From assembly GCF_001750725.1 (NCBI RefSeq), contig NZ_CP017279.1, positions 1,364,001 through 1,428,000 on the forward strand: a stretch of 64,000 nucleotides of DNA, written 5' to 3'. The translations under genes were made by a program, and so were the position numbers. Source of the DNA: Enterobacter ludwigii (lineage in GTDB: Bacteria > Pseudomonadota > Gammaproteobacteria > Enterobacterales > Enterobacteriaceae). The notes under the pieces are model-generated. The model was not told the origin of the DNA. It did no database searches and was given only the letters and a program-made list of their open reading frames with translations. Below are positions 1 through 8,684 of the stretch, in pieces; within the stretch, counting starts at the first letter, position 1; every line of letters starts with the position of its first letter.

Positions 1-202
1 GCATGGCGGCACGGTCGATAAAGGTCATGGCGCGCAGGGCTTCGCCGCCACGCGCGATCGCATAGCGACGTGCATCCGCCATGTCCAGCCCTTCGCTGGT
101 CACGGACCACAGCGCTTCGCCACTGATGGCGTGATGGATAGTACGTTCGCGGCCCCGGCCAGACTGCCAGGTGCCGGACAAGAAGCTGGCTAACTGCTGC
201 AT
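1..202 (-). CDS. paaZ: PaaZ, oxepin-CoA hydrolase / 3-oxo-5,6-dehydrosuberyl-CoA semialdehyde dehydrogenase (5' end only)
   Basis: Only the first 67 codons are inside the window, read on the minus strand from ATG at 202 and running off the left edge. The protein begins [20 protein letters not shown] and continues with [10 protein letters not shown], which matches the start of E. coli PaaZ. A strong ribosome binding site (GGAGATAA) precedes the ATG. By family knowledge, the enzyme is a fusion of an N-terminal aldehyde dehydrogenase and a C-terminal MaoC-like hydratase; it opens the oxepin-CoA ring and oxidises the resulting semialdehyde. It is transcribed divergently from paaA, as in E. coli. 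Confidence 0.95.
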   Translation of the reverse strand, partial: MQQLASFLSGTWQSGRGRERTIHHAISGEALWSVTSEGLDMADARRYAIARGGEALRAMTFIDRAAM

Positions 203-486
203 CGCTTATCTCCAAGTGTTACGTAATTTCACTATCAATAGTTTAATCATGAATCATAAAAAGCAAGCTGAGTTTTAATGAATTGTTAACATTGTGATCC
301 AGCGTAATGAAGTGGAAGGCCGGAAGCCCTGTTGTGCAGGCCTTATGCAAAAAGCCTTGCGAGCACCATCACAAAATGGGGAAACATTTCTTGGGGTTAT
401 ATTTAACCTTTGTGTAACTTTTAAGAAATGAAGTGATTCAGTATTTCACTTTAAGTGGTAAATAATCGAATCATAAAGGTGATGAC
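203..486. promoter_or_regulatory. paaZ/paaA divergent control region
   Basis: This 284-bp AT-rich gap separates two divergent paa transcription units and must hold both promoters. A GAATCA element lies at 251-256 on the paaZ side, and an inverted TGATTC/GAATCA pair lies at 434-473 just before paaA. A weak CRP-like half (TGTGA) is seen near 293. In E. coli this region is controlled by PaaX with phenylacetyl-CoA as inducer, plus CRP and IHF; that control is inferred here. No gene was seen in the gap. Confidence 0.6.
434..473. promoter_or_regulatory. candidate PaaX operator before paaA
   Basis: TGATTC (434-439) and GAATCA (468-473) form an inverted pair separated by 28 bp, ending 13 bp before the GTG start of paaA. 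A pair of the same sequence with similar spacing lies before paaX at 10100-10137. The motif resembles the TGATTC-containing PaaX sites described in E. coli. The assignment rests on motif recurrence and gene context. Confidence 0.55.
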
Positions 487-1416
487 GTGACGCAAGAACA
501 ACGCTTTGAGCAGCGCATAGCGCAGGAGACGGCGATTGAGCCTCAGGACTGGATGCCTGATGCCTATCGTAAGACGTTGATCCGCCAGATTGGTCAGCAC
601 GCGCACTCCGAAATTGTCGGCATGTTGCCGGAAGGAAACTGGATCACCCGCGCGCCGACGCTGCGCCGCAAAGCGATCCTGCTGGCGAAAGTGCAGGACG
701 AAGCCGGGCACGGTTTGTACCTCTACAGCGCGGCCGAGACGCTGGGCTGCGCGCGGGAAGACATCTACCAGAAGATGCTCGACGGCAAGATGAAATACTC
801 CTCCATCTTCAACTACCCGACCCTGAGCTGGGCGGATATCGGGGTGATCGGCTGGCTGGTGGACGGTGCGGCGATTGTCAACCAGGTGGCGCTGTGCCGC
901 ACCTCATATGGCCCCTATGCCCGCGCGATGGTGAAAATCTGTAAAGAAGAGAGTTTCCACCAGCGTCAGGGCTTTGAAGCCTGTATGGCGCTTGCGCAGG
1001 GGAGTGACGCCCAACGCCAGATGCTGCAGGACGCCATTAACCGCTTCTGGTGGCCCGCTCTGATGATGTTCGGCCCAAACGATGACAACTCGCCGAACAG
1101 CGCCCGCAGCCTCGCCTGGAAAATCAAACGCTTCGGCAATGACGAACTTCGCCAGCGCTTTGTCGACAACACGGTTCCGCAGGTAGAAATGCTGGGTATG
1201 ACGGTTCCGGATCCTGACCTGCGTTTTGACGAAGAGAGCGGTCACTACCGCTTTGGCGAGATCGACTGGCACGAGTTTGATGAGGTCATTAACGGGCGCG
1301 GCATCTGTAACCACGAACGTCTGGCTGCCAAACGTAAAGCCTGGGAAGACGGGGCGTGGGTGCGTGAAGCCGCACTGGCGCACGCGGAAAAACAACACGC
1401 CCGCAAAGTGGCTTAA
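487..1416 (+). CDS. paaA: PaaA, phenylacetyl-CoA epoxidase catalytic subunit
   Basis: PaaA is the di-iron catalytic subunit of the multicomponent 1,2-phenylacetyl-CoA epoxidase, which inserts oxygen into the aromatic ring. The 309-residue length equals that of the E. coli protein. Carboxylate-bridged di-iron motifs are visible: DEAGH around residues 71-75 and EESFH around 154-158. The start is GTG at 487, preceded by AAAGGTGATGAC; the N-terminus [10 protein letters not shown] matches the E. coli form. It is the first gene of the paaA-K operon, 11 bp upstream of paaB, and probably repressed by PaaX. Confidence 0.97.
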   Translation: MTQEQRFEQRIAQETAIEPQDWMPDAYRKTLIRQIGQHAHSEIVGMLPEGNWITRAPTLRRKAILLAKVQDEAGHGLYLYSAAETLGCAREDIYQKMLDGKMKYSSIFNYPTLSWADIGVIGWLVDGAAIVNQVALCRTSYGPYARAMVKICKEESFHQRQGFEACMALAQGSDAQRQMLQDAINRFWWPALMMFGPNDDNSPNSARSLAWKIKRFGNDELRQRFVDNTVPQVEMLGMTVPDPDLRFDEESGHYRFGEIDWHEFDEVINGRGICNHERLAAKRKAWEDGAWVREAALAHAEKQHARKVA

Positions 1417-1427
1417 GAGGAAACACG

Positions 1428-1715
1428 ATGAGCAATGTCTACTGGCCGCTGTACGAAGTGTTCGTACGCAGCAAACAAGGGTTGTCCCACCGCCATGTGG
1501 GAAGTCTTCATGCCGCCGACGATCGCATGGCGCTGGAAAATGCGCGTGATGCCTATACCCGTCGCAGTGAAGGCTGCTCTATCTGGGTGGTGAAGGCGAG
1601 CGAGATTGTCGCCTCTCAGCCGGAAGAGAGCGGCGAGTTCTTCGACCCGGCGGAAAGTAAGGTTTACCGCCATCCTACGTTTTACACCATCCCTGATGGC
1701 ATCGAGCACATGTGA
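1428..1715 (+). CDS. paaB: PaaB, phenylacetyl-CoA epoxidase subunit
   Basis: This 95-residue protein is the small PaaB component of the epoxidase complex (N-terminus MSNVYWPLYEVFVRSKQG). By family knowledge PaaB is needed for activity and probably bridges the PaaAC oxygenase core and the PaaE reductase. It starts 11 bp after the paaA stop with AGAGGAAA as ribosome binding site. The next gene, paaC, follows with 8 bp between stop and start, so the two are probably co-translated. Confidence 0.96.
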   Translation: MSNVYWPLYEVFVRSKQGLSHRHVGSLHAADDRMALENARDAYTRRSEGCSIWVVKASEIVASQPEESGEFFDPAESKVYRHPTFYTIPDGIEHM

Positions 1716-1723
1716 GGTCAGGG

Positions 1724-2470
1724 ATGAAAACATTATCCGCATATGCCCTGCGTCTGGGCGACAACGGTCTGGTGCTCTCCCAGCGTCTGGGCGCCTGGTG
1801 TGGTCACGCGCCGGAGCTGGAAATCGATCTCGCGCTCGCCAACATCGGCCTCGACTTGCTGGGGCAGGCGCGCAATTTCCTGACCTATGCCGCAGAGCTG
1901 GAAGGTCAGGGCGATGAAGACACCCTGGCGTTTGGGCGTGATGAACGCCAGTTTCACAACGTGTTGCTGGTGGAACAGCCTAACGGCAGTTTCGCCGACA
2001 CGCTCGCGCGCCAGTACTTTATGGATGCCTGGAACGTAGCGCTGTATGAACGCCTGACTCACAGCAGCGACAGCCAGCTTGCCGCCATCGCCGCGAAAGC
2101 CATTAAAGAGGCGCGCTACCACCTGCGCTTCAGTCGTGGCTGGCTGGTGCGTCTGGGGGACGGAACGGAAACATCTTCACAGCGTATGCAGCAGGCGGTC
2201 GACACCCTGTGGCGGTTTACGGCCGAGCTGTTTGAAGCCGATGACGTCGAGCTGGCGTTGATTGCCTCCGGCGTCGCGGTTGATCCGCGCGAGCTTCGTC
2301 AGCCATGGGAGCAGGAAGTGTTTTCCGGTTTGCAGGAGGCCACCCTGAGCGTGCCGTCGGAAGTGGCGTATCGCACGGGGGGCAAGCGCGGGCTGCATAC
2401 CGAACATCTCGGCCCAATGCTCGCAGAAATGCAGTATCTCCAGCGTGCCCATCCGGGTCAGCAGTGGTAA
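1724..2470 (+). CDS. paaC: PaaC, phenylacetyl-CoA epoxidase structural subunit
   Basis: PaaC is the non-catalytic ferritin-like partner of PaaA in the epoxidase core. The 248-residue product from ATG 1724 aligns along its length with E. coli PaaC (ALANIGLDLLGQARNFL near the N-terminus, LGPMLAEMQYLQR near the C-terminus). The frame is open further upstream to a GTG at 1712 that overlaps the paaB stop, but the match to the family and the AGGTCAGGG ribosome binding site favour 1724. Confidence 0.95.
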   Translation: MKTLSAYALRLGDNGLVLSQRLGAWCGHAPELEIDLALANIGLDLLGQARNFLTYAAELEGQGDEDTLAFGRDERQFHNVLLVEQPNGSFADTLARQYFMDAWNVALYERLTHSSDSQLAAIAAKAIKEARYHLRFSRGWLVRLGDGTETSSQRMQQAVDTLWRFTAELFEADDVELALIASGVAVDPRELRQPWEQEVFSGLQEATLSVPSEVAYRTGGKRGLHTEHLGPMLAEMQYLQRAHPGQQW

Positions 2471-2484
2471 GTACGGAGGTGAAG

Positions 2485-2982
2485 ATGCAGCGTTTTGCCG
2501 GGATTGCACCCGCGGAGATCCCTCAAATCTGGTCGCTGTTAAGCCAGATCCCGGACCCGGAAGTGCCGGTGTTAACCATCACCGATTTAGGCATGGTGCG
2601 TAGCGTATCGGCGCAGGGCGAAGGCTGGGTCATTGGCTTTACGCCAACCTATTCAGGCTGCCCGGCGACGGAACATTTGCTTGGCGCGATTCGCGAGGCG
2701 ATGACCGCACACGGCTTTACGCCAGTGCATATTGTGCTTCAGCTCGAACCGGCCTGGACCACCGACTGGATGACGGCGGATGCGCGTGAACGCCTGCGCG
2801 CATATGGCATCAGCCCACCGGTGGGCCACAGCTGCCACGCGCATGCCCCGGTCGAGGTGAGTTGCCCACGCTGTGCCAGCACACATACCTCGCTTATCAG
2901 TGAATTTGGTTCGACGGCCTGCAAAGCGCTTTATCGCTGCAACGACTGCCGTGAGCCTTTCGACTATTTCAAATGTATTTGA
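2485..2982 (+). CDS. paaD: PaaD, phenylacetyl-CoA epoxidase assembly protein (MIP18/DUF59 family)
   Basis: PaaD is required for epoxidase function and is thought to help assemble an iron-sulfur centre, probably that of PaaE. The 165-residue protein has an N-terminal MIP18-like domain (IPDPEVPVLTITDLGMV, then the cysteine in YSGCPATEH) and a C-terminal cysteine cluster, CPRC followed by CKALYRCNDC, that looks like a metal site. The chosen ATG at 2485 follows GGAGGTGA; the frame stays open upstream inside paaC, but that extension has no family match. Confidence 0.93.
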   Translation: MQRFAGIAPAEIPQIWSLLSQIPDPEVPVLTITDLGMVRSVSAQGEGWVIGFTPTYSGCPATEHLLGAIREAMTAHGFTPVHIVLQLEPAWTTDWMTADARERLRAYGISPPVGHSCHAHAPVEVSCPRCASTHTSLISEFGSTACKALYRCNDCREPFDYFKCI

Positions 2983-2989
2983 GGTTGCC

Positions 2990-4060
2990 ATGACAACGTT
3001 TCATTCATTAACAGTGGCAAAAGTGGAACCCGAAACCCGCGACGCGGTGACCATCACTTTCGCGGTACCGCAGGCGTTGCAGGACGCCTATCGCTTTCGT
3101 CCCGGACAACACCTGACCCTGAAAGCGAAGCTGGGTGAGGATGAGCTGCGTCGCTGCTACTCTATCTGCCGCAGTACCGCGCCGGGTGAGATCAGCGTAG
3201 CGGTGAAAGCCATCGAGGGCGGACGTTTTTCCCGCTATGCCCGGGATGAGATCAAACAGGGCATGGCGCTGGAGGTCATGGTGCCGCAGGGCCAGTTTGG
3301 TTACCAGCCGCGCGCCGACCGGGAAGGGCACTATCTGGCCATTGCCGCGGGTTCAGGCATTACCCCAATGCTGGCCATCTTGTCCGCCACGCTCGCCACC
3401 GAGCCGAACAGTCATTTCACCCTGATCTACGGCAACCGCAGCAGCCAGAGCATGATGTTTCGCGAGGCGCTTGCCGATCTGAAAGACAAATACCCGCAGC
3501 GTCTGCAGCTGGTCGCCATCTTCAGCCAGGAGGTGCTCGACAGCGATCTGCTGCATGGACGTATCGACAGTGAGAAGCTGCAGGCGCTGGCGAAAACCCT
3601 GATCAACTTCCGCCAGTACGACGAAGCCTTTATTTGTGGCCCGTCCGCCATGATGGACGACGCGGAAGCGGCGCTGAAAGCGCTGGGGATGCCAGAGAAA
3701 TCGATCCACCTTGAGCGTTTTAATACGCCAGGCTCGACCGTCAAACGCACGGTCAGCGTGCAGGCTGAAGGGCAGAAAGTCACCGTGCGTCAGGACGGTC
3801 GCGACCGGGAAATTACCCTCACGGCAAACGATGAAAGCATTCTTGATGCCGCCCTGCGTCAGGGCGCCGACCTGCCGTATGCCTGCAAGGGCGGCGTATG
3901 CGCGACCTGCAAATGCAAAGTGCTGCGTGGCAAAGTTGATATGGCGACGAACTACAGCCTTGAGCCGGACGAACTGGCGGCCGGGTATGTGCTGAGCTGT
4001 CAGTCGCTGCCGTTAACCGCTGACGTGATCGTCGATTTTGACTCCAGGGGGATGGCATGA
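2990..4060 (+). CDS. paaE: PaaE, phenylacetyl-CoA epoxidase reductase
   Basis: PaaE passes electrons from NADPH to the PaaA di-iron site. The 356-residue protein has an N-terminal ferredoxin-reductase FAD domain (RFRPGQHL, RRCYSICRS), a pyridine-nucleotide domain (AAGSGITPML) and a C-terminal plant-type 2Fe-2S domain with the cysteine pattern CKGGVCATCKC and a final Cys in VLSCQ. ATG 2990 gives the same start as E. coli (MTTFHSLTVAKVE). It begins 7 bp after paaD and its end overlaps paaF by 4 bp. Confidence 0.96.
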   Translation: MTTFHSLTVAKVEPETRDAVTITFAVPQALQDAYRFRPGQHLTLKAKLGEDELRRCYSICRSTAPGEISVAVKAIEGGRFSRYARDEIKQGMALEVMVPQGQFGYQPRADREGHYLAIAAGSGITPMLAILSATLATEPNSHFTLIYGNRSSQSMMFREALADLKDKYPQRLQLVAIFSQEVLDSDLLHGRIDSEKLQALAKTLINFRQYDEAFICGPSAMMDDAEAALKALGMPEKSIHLERFNTPGSTVKRTVSVQAEGQKVTVRQDGRDREITLTANDESILDAALRQGADLPYACKGGVCATCKCKVLRGKVDMATNYSLEPDELAAGYVLSCQSLPLTADVIVDFDSRGMA

Positions 4061-4824
4061 GCGAACTGATGGTCACCCGTCATGGTCGTGTCCTGCAGCT
4101 GACGCTTAACCGTCCGGCGGCACGCAACGCGCTGAATAACGCCCTGTTAGAGCAGATTGCTGACGCGCTCGACGCCGCTGCGGCCGATCGCGATCTCTCC
4201 GTTTGCGTGATTTACGGCAACGCACGCTGCTTTGCTGCCGGCGCAGATCTCAACGAAATGGCGGAGAAAGACCTGCCTGCCACCCTGAACGATATCCGTC
4301 CCCAGCTGTGGGCCCGGATCAACGCCTTCAACAAACCCCTGATTGCCGCCGTCAACGGCTTCGCGCTGGGCGCGGGCTGCGAGCTTGCGCTGCTGTGCGA
4401 CGTGGTGATTGCCGGGGATAACGCCCGTTTTGGTCTGCCGGAAATTACGCTCGGGATCATGCCCGGGGCGGGCGGTACGCAGCGCCTGATTCGTAGCGTG
4501 GGCAAATCGCTGGCCAGCAAAATGGTGCTGACCGGGGAGAGCATTACCGCGCAGCAGGCGCAGCGCGCCGGGCTGGTCAGCGATGTGTTCCCGGCTTCAT
4601 TGACGCTGGAATATGCCCTGAAACAGGCGGCGCTGATGGCTCGACACTCACCGCTGGCGCTCCAGGCGGCAAAGCAGGCGCTGCGCCAGTCTCAGGAGGT
4701 TTCCCTGCAGGCCGGACTGGTCCAGGAGCGACAGCTGTTTACGCTGCTTTCAGCGACCGAAGACCGGCGAGAAGGCATCGACGCATTCTTACAGAAACGT
4801 ACCCCCGACTTTAAAGGACGCTAA
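4057..4824 (+). CDS. paaF: PaaF, 2,3-dehydroadipyl-CoA hydratase
   Basis: PaaF is a crotonase-fold enoyl-CoA hydratase that hydrates 2,3-dehydroadipyl-CoA in the lower paa pathway. The 255-residue protein carries the crotonase oxyanion-hole segments AAGADLNEM and NGFALGAGCELAL, and the catalytic-glutamate segment PEITLGIMPGAGGTQR. It starts with an ATGA overlap on the paaE stop, which suggests translational coupling. Length and order match E. coli. Confidence 0.95.
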   Translation: MSELMVTRHGRVLQLTLNRPAARNALNNALLEQIADALDAAAADRDLSVCVIYGNARCFAAGADLNEMAEKDLPATLNDIRPQLWARINAFNKPLIAAVNGFALGAGCELALLCDVVIAGDNARFGLPEITLGIMPGAGGTQRLIRSVGKSLASKMVLTGESITAQQAQRAGLVSDVFPASLTLEYALKQAALMARHSPLALQAAKQALRQSQEVSLQAGLVQERQLFTLLSATEDRREGIDAFLQKRTPDFKGR

Positions 4825-4826
4825 TC

Positions 4827-5612
4827 GTGGAATTTATTCTCAGTCATGTAGAACAAGGCGTGATGACCCTGACGCTGAACCGTCCGGAGCGTCTGAACAG
4901 CTTTAACGACGTGATGCATCAGCAACTCGCTGAGTGCCTGAAGCAGGCCGAGCGCGATGACACCATCCGCTGTCTGCTTATTACCGGGGCGGGGCGCGGC
5001 TTCTGCGCGGGTCAGGATCTTAATGACCGCAACGTCGACCCTAACGGTCCGGCGCCGGATCTGGGAATGTCCGTGGAGACGTTCTACAACCCGCTGGTTC
5101 GCCGTCTTGCGACGTTGCCGAAACCGGTGATTTGCGCGGTCAACGGCGTGGCCGCCGGGGCCGGGGCCACGCTGGCACTGGGGTGTGACATGGTCATTGC
5201 CGCCCGTTCTGCCACCTTTGTGATGGCCTTCAGCAAGCTCGGATTAGTGCCGGACTGCGGGGGAACATGGTTCCTGCCGCGCGTCGCCGGGCGCGCCCGC
5301 GCAATGGGGCTGGCGTTACTCGGAGACAAACTCAGCGCCGAACAGGCACACGCCTGGGGGATGATCTGGCAGGTGGTGGATGACGAACACCTCTCCGCCA
5401 CGGCCCAGCAGATGGCGCTGCACTTTGCTTCTCAGCCCACCTTTGGTCTGGGGCTGATTAAGCAGGCGATTAACGCGGCAGAGACCAACACCCTCGACGC
5501 CCAGCTTGACCTGGAGCGCGATTATCAACGTCTGGCCGGTCGCAGCGACGACTACCGGGAAGGGGTCAGCGCCTTCCTTGCCAAACGCGCACCGACATTC
5601 ACGGGGAAATAA
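4827..5612 (+). CDS. paaG: PaaG, ring-1,2-epoxyphenylacetyl-CoA isomerase
   Basis: PaaG is a second crotonase-family enzyme; it converts the phenylacetyl-CoA epoxide into the seven-membered oxepin-CoA and also shifts a double bond later in the pathway. The 261-residue protein shows the family signature GRGFCAGQDLNDRNV and the aspartate-containing GLVPDCGGTWFLPR. The start is GTG at 4827, only two bases after the paaF stop. One residue shorter than the K-12 form, which has an extra N-terminal Met. Confidence 0.95.
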   Translation: MEFILSHVEQGVMTLTLNRPERLNSFNDVMHQQLAECLKQAERDDTIRCLLITGAGRGFCAGQDLNDRNVDPNGPAPDLGMSVETFYNPLVRRLATLPKPVICAVNGVAAGAGATLALGCDMVIAARSATFVMAFSKLGLVPDCGGTWFLPRVAGRARAMGLALLGDKLSAEQAHAWGMIWQVVDDEHLSATAQQMALHFASQPTFGLGLIKQAINAAETNTLDAQLDLERDYQRLAGRSDDYREGVSAFLAKRAPTFTGK

Positions 5613-5613
5613 G

Positions 5614-7041
5614 ATGGCGATCACGGTTCGTACTGTCGCCGTCATTGGAAGCGGCACGATGGGCGCGGGAATTGCGGAGGTCGCGGCGAGTCATGGGCAT
5701 CAGGTTCTGATGTATGACATTGCTTCAGACGCGATTTCACGCGCGATTGACGGGATCCGCCAGCGTCTCGCCTCCCGGGTGACTCGCGGAAAACTTTCCG
5801 CCGATGCTGGCAGCCAGATTCTTGCCAGGCTGTTGCCGGTAACGGATATCGAAGCGCTCGCCGCGGCAGATCTGGTGATTGAAGCCGCGTCTGAGCGTAT
5901 CGACGTCAAAAAAGCGCTGTTTGCGCAACTGGCTCAGATTTGCCCGCCGCAGACCTTGCTGACCAGCAATACCTCCTCCATTTCTGTTACGGCGATTGCG
6001 GCGGATGTTCACCATCCGGAGCGCGTCGCGGGGCTGCATTTCTTTAATCCCGCACCGGTCATGAAGCTGGTCGAGGTGGTGAGCGGGCTGGCGACATCGC
6101 CCGAAGTGGCCGATGCGCTGTGCGAGCTGGCGCTGAACTGGGGGAAACAGCCCGTTCGCTGTCAGTCAACGCCAGGGTTCATCGTCAACCGCGTTGCGCG
6201 TCCGTTCTATTCTGAAGCCTGGCGCGCCCTGGAAGAGCAGGTCGCCTCGCCAGAAGTGATTGATGCCGCCCTGCGCGACGGCGGCGGTTTCCCGATGGGA
6301 CCGCTGGAGTTGACCGACATGATTGGTCAGGACGTCAACTTTGCGGTGACCTGTTCCGTATTCAATGCCTTCTGGCAGGAACGTCGTTTCCTGCCGTCGC
6401 TGGTGCAGCAGGAACTGGTGCTGGCGGGGCGGCTGGGCAAAAAAAGCGGGAAGGGCGTTTACGACTGGCACGGTGAGAAACCGTCTGTGCCGTGGCTTGA
6501 CGCAGTAAACGACAGCTTTACACCCATGCGCGTGCAGCGAAGAGGTGACGGTGTCACGGAAATAGATGAGCTCCTGTTGATTGAAACCCAGGGGGAGACC
6601 GCTCAGGCGCTGGCCCGGCGTTTTCACTGTCCGGTCGTGGTGATTGACCGCATCGAACGCGACGTGGCGGTGATCGCAGCCGCATCGGATAACCCGCATA
6701 CCGCCACGCAAAAAGCCGTCTGGTACCTGCAGCAGCAGGGACACCGGGTACTGCGCATTGCCGATTACCCTGGCCTGCTGGTCTGGCGGACGGTGTCGAT
6801 GATCGCCAACGAAGCGCTGGATGCGCTGCAAAAAGGGGTGGCCAGCGAGAAGGATATCGACACCGCCATGCGCCTTGGCGTGAATTACCCGAACGGGCCC
6901 ATTGCCTGGGGGGAGCGTCTGGGCTGGCAACGGCTGTTAACGCTGCTGGAGAATTTGCAACGCCATTACGGCGAAGAACGCTATCGCCCTTGTTCACTGC
7001 TGCGCCAGCGTGCGCTTCTGGAGAGTAGCTATGAGTCATAA
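5614..7041 (+). CDS. paaH: PaaH, 3-hydroxyadipyl-CoA dehydrogenase
   Basis: PaaH oxidises 3-hydroxyadipyl-CoA to 3-oxoadipyl-CoA with NAD. The 475-residue protein has an N-terminal Rossmann fold (VIGSGTMGAGIAE near residues 10-22), the hydroxyacyl-CoA dehydrogenase signature HFFNPAPVMKLVEVV, and a duplicated C-terminal helical domain (IDTAMRLGVNYPNGP). ATG at 5614 one base after the paaG stop is used; the frame is open upstream inside paaG, but the match to E. coli starts here. The end overlaps paaI by 11 bp. Confidence 0.95.
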   Translation: MAITVRTVAVIGSGTMGAGIAEVAASHGHQVLMYDIASDAISRAIDGIRQRLASRVTRGKLSADAGSQILARLLPVTDIEALAAADLVIEAASERIDVKKALFAQLAQICPPQTLLTSNTSSISVTAIAADVHHPERVAGLHFFNPAPVMKLVEVVSGLATSPEVADALCELALNWGKQPVRCQSTPGFIVNRVARPFYSEAWRALEEQVASPEVIDAALRDGGGFPMGPLELTDMIGQDVNFAVTCSVFNAFWQERRFLPSLVQQELVLAGRLGKKSGKGVYDWHGEKPSVPWLDAVNDSFTPMRVQRRGDGVTEIDELLLIETQGETAQALARRFHCPVVVIDRIERDVAVIAAASDNPHTATQKAVWYLQQQGHRVLRIADYPGLLVWRTVSMIANEALDALQKGVASEKDIDTAMRLGVNYPNGPIAWGERLGWQRLLTLLENLQRHYGEERYRPCSLLRQRALLESSYES

Positions 7042-7453
7042 CGCCTGGCATAACGCCCGCACCATGTATGAACAGGACGCCTGCGCCCAGGCGCTGGGGA
7101 TCGACATCATCGACATGGACGATGGCTACGCGGTAGTGACGATGACCATCACCCCACAGATGCTCAACGGCCACAAAACCTGTCACGGAGGACAGCTGTT
7201 TTCACTGGCCGATACCGCCTTTGCCTACGCCTGCAACAGCCAGGGGCTGGCGGCAGTGGCGTCAGGCTGTTCAATCGATTTTCTGCGCCCGGGGTTTGCC
7301 GGCGACACGCTGACCGCCACCGCGCGGGTTAAGCATCAGGGCAAACTGACCGGCGTGTATGACATTGAAATTCAGAACCAACAACAGAAAACCGTTGCCC
7401 TGTTTCGCGGAAAATCTCACCGCATCGGCGGCAGTGTGACAGGAGAAGCCTGA
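7031..7453 (+). CDS. paaI: PaaI, hydroxyphenylacetyl-CoA thioesterase
   Basis: PaaI is a hotdog-fold acyl-CoA thioesterase thought to rescue CoA from ring-hydroxylated dead-end phenylacetyl-CoA products. The 140-residue protein shows the family signature NGHKTCHGGQLFSLADTAFA, with the active-site Asp in that helix. The start at 7031 (MSHNAWHNART) equals the E. coli start and lies within the last codons of paaH; an upstream in-frame start at 7010 lacks family support. The stop overlaps the paaJ start by one base. Confidence 0.94.
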   Translation: MSHNAWHNARTMYEQDACAQALGIDIIDMDDGYAVVTMTITPQMLNGHKTCHGGQLFSLADTAFAYACNSQGLAAVASGCSIDFLRPGFAGDTLTATARVKHQGKLTGVYDIEIQNQQQKTVALFRGKSHRIGGSVTGEA

Positions 7454-8658
7454 TGCGTGACGCTTTTATTTGTGATGGCGTTCGAACCCCGGTAGGGCGC
7501 TATGGCGGGGCGCTGGCCAGCGTTCGCGCCGACGATCTCGGCGCGGTGCCGCTGCGTGCGCTGCTGGCCCGTTATCCGCAACTCGACCTCGAGCGGATTG
7601 ATGATGTGATCTTCGGCTGCGCCAACCAGGCGGGGGAAGATAACCGCAACGTGGCGCGTATGTCGCTGCTGCTGGCCGGACTGCCTCAGACGGTCTCCGG
7701 CACCACGCTGAACCGCCTGTGCGGTTCGGGTCTGGACGCGATTGGCTTTGCCGCACGGGCAATCAGGGCGGGCGATGGCGACATGCTGCTTGCAGGCGGC
7801 GTCGAATCAATGTCCCGGGCGCCGTTTGTGATGGGTAAAGCCACGGCGGCGTTCCAGCGTCAGGCGGAGATTTTCGACACCACACTCGGCTGGCGATTTG
7901 TGAATCCGCTCATGCATCAGCAATTCGGAACTGACAGCATGCCGGAAACGGCAGAGAATGTAGCTGAATTGTTAAATATCAGCCGGGCCGATCAGGATGC
8001 TTTCGCGCTGCGTAGCCAGCAGCGTACTGCTCAGGCGCAGCAGAACGGCATTCTGGCGCAGGAGATTGTGCCGGTGCAGGTGCCCGGCAAAAAAGGAACG
8101 GTTACGGAAGTTTCGGTAGATGAGCATCCCCGTGCTGATACCACGCTTGAACAACTTGCCGCGTTGAAAACACCGTTTCGCAAGAACGGTGTCGTGACGG
8201 CGGGTAACGCCTCCGGTGTAAACGATGGCGCTGCGGCGCTGATTATCGCCAGCGAGTCGATGGCGCACGCGCAAGGGCTTGTCCCGCGCACGCGGATCGT
8301 GGCGATGGCTACCGCTGGTGTGGAGCCACGTCTGATGGGCTTAGGACCGGTGCCAGCCACCCGCAAAGTGCTGGAACGTGCCGGGCTCAGCATCAACGAT
8401 ATGGACGTGATTGAGCTTAACGAAGCTTTCGCTTCTCAGGCGCTGGGCGTGTTACGTCAGTTGGGATTGCCGGATGACGCTGAACACGTCAACCCGAACG
8501 GAGGGGCCATTGCGTTGGGCCACCCGCTGGGCATGAGCGGTGCCAGACTGGCGCTGGCCGCGAGCAATGAATTGCATCGACGCAACGGGCGCTATGCGCT
8601 GTGTACGATGTGCATCGGTGTGGGTCAGGGCATTGCCATGATCCTTGAGCGTGTTTGA
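7453..8658 (+). CDS. paaJ: PaaJ, 3-oxoadipyl-CoA / 3-oxo-5,6-dehydrosuberyl-CoA thiolase
   Basis: PaaJ performs both thiolytic cleavages of the pathway and releases acetyl-CoA and succinyl-CoA. The 401-residue protein has the three thiolase catalytic residues: Cys90 (NRLCGSGLD), His357 ([10 protein letters not shown]) and Cys387 ([10 protein letters not shown]). The start overlaps the paaI stop (TGATG), so translation is probably coupled. Confidence 0.96.
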   Translation: MRDAFICDGVRTPVGRYGGALASVRADDLGAVPLRALLARYPQLDLERIDDVIFGCANQAGEDNRNVARMSLLLAGLPQTVSGTTLNRLCGSGLDAIGFAARAIRAGDGDMLLAGGVESMSRAPFVMGKATAAFQRQAEIFDTTLGWRFVNPLMHQQFGTDSMPETAENVAELLNISRADQDAFALRSQQRTAQAQQNGILAQEIVPVQVPGKKGTVTEVSVDEHPRADTTLEQLAALKTPFRKNGVVTAGNASGVNDGAAALIIASESMAHAQGLVPRTRIVAMATAGVEPRLMGLGPVPATRKVLERAGLSINDMDVIELNEAFASQALGVLRQLGLPDDAEHVNPNGGAIALGHPLGMSGARLALAASNELHRRNGRYALCTMCIGVGQGIAMILERV

Positions 8659-8684
8659 GCGAATAACAGTGTGAGTACCCTACA

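Noticed and set aside
285..310. CRP site in the paa control region
   Set aside because: Only one TGTGA half is clear; the other half is a poor match, so it is mentioned but not called.
2305..2484. Upstream extension of the PaaD frame into paaC
   Set aside because: The ribosome binding site and the match to PaaD both start at 2485; the extension has no homology.
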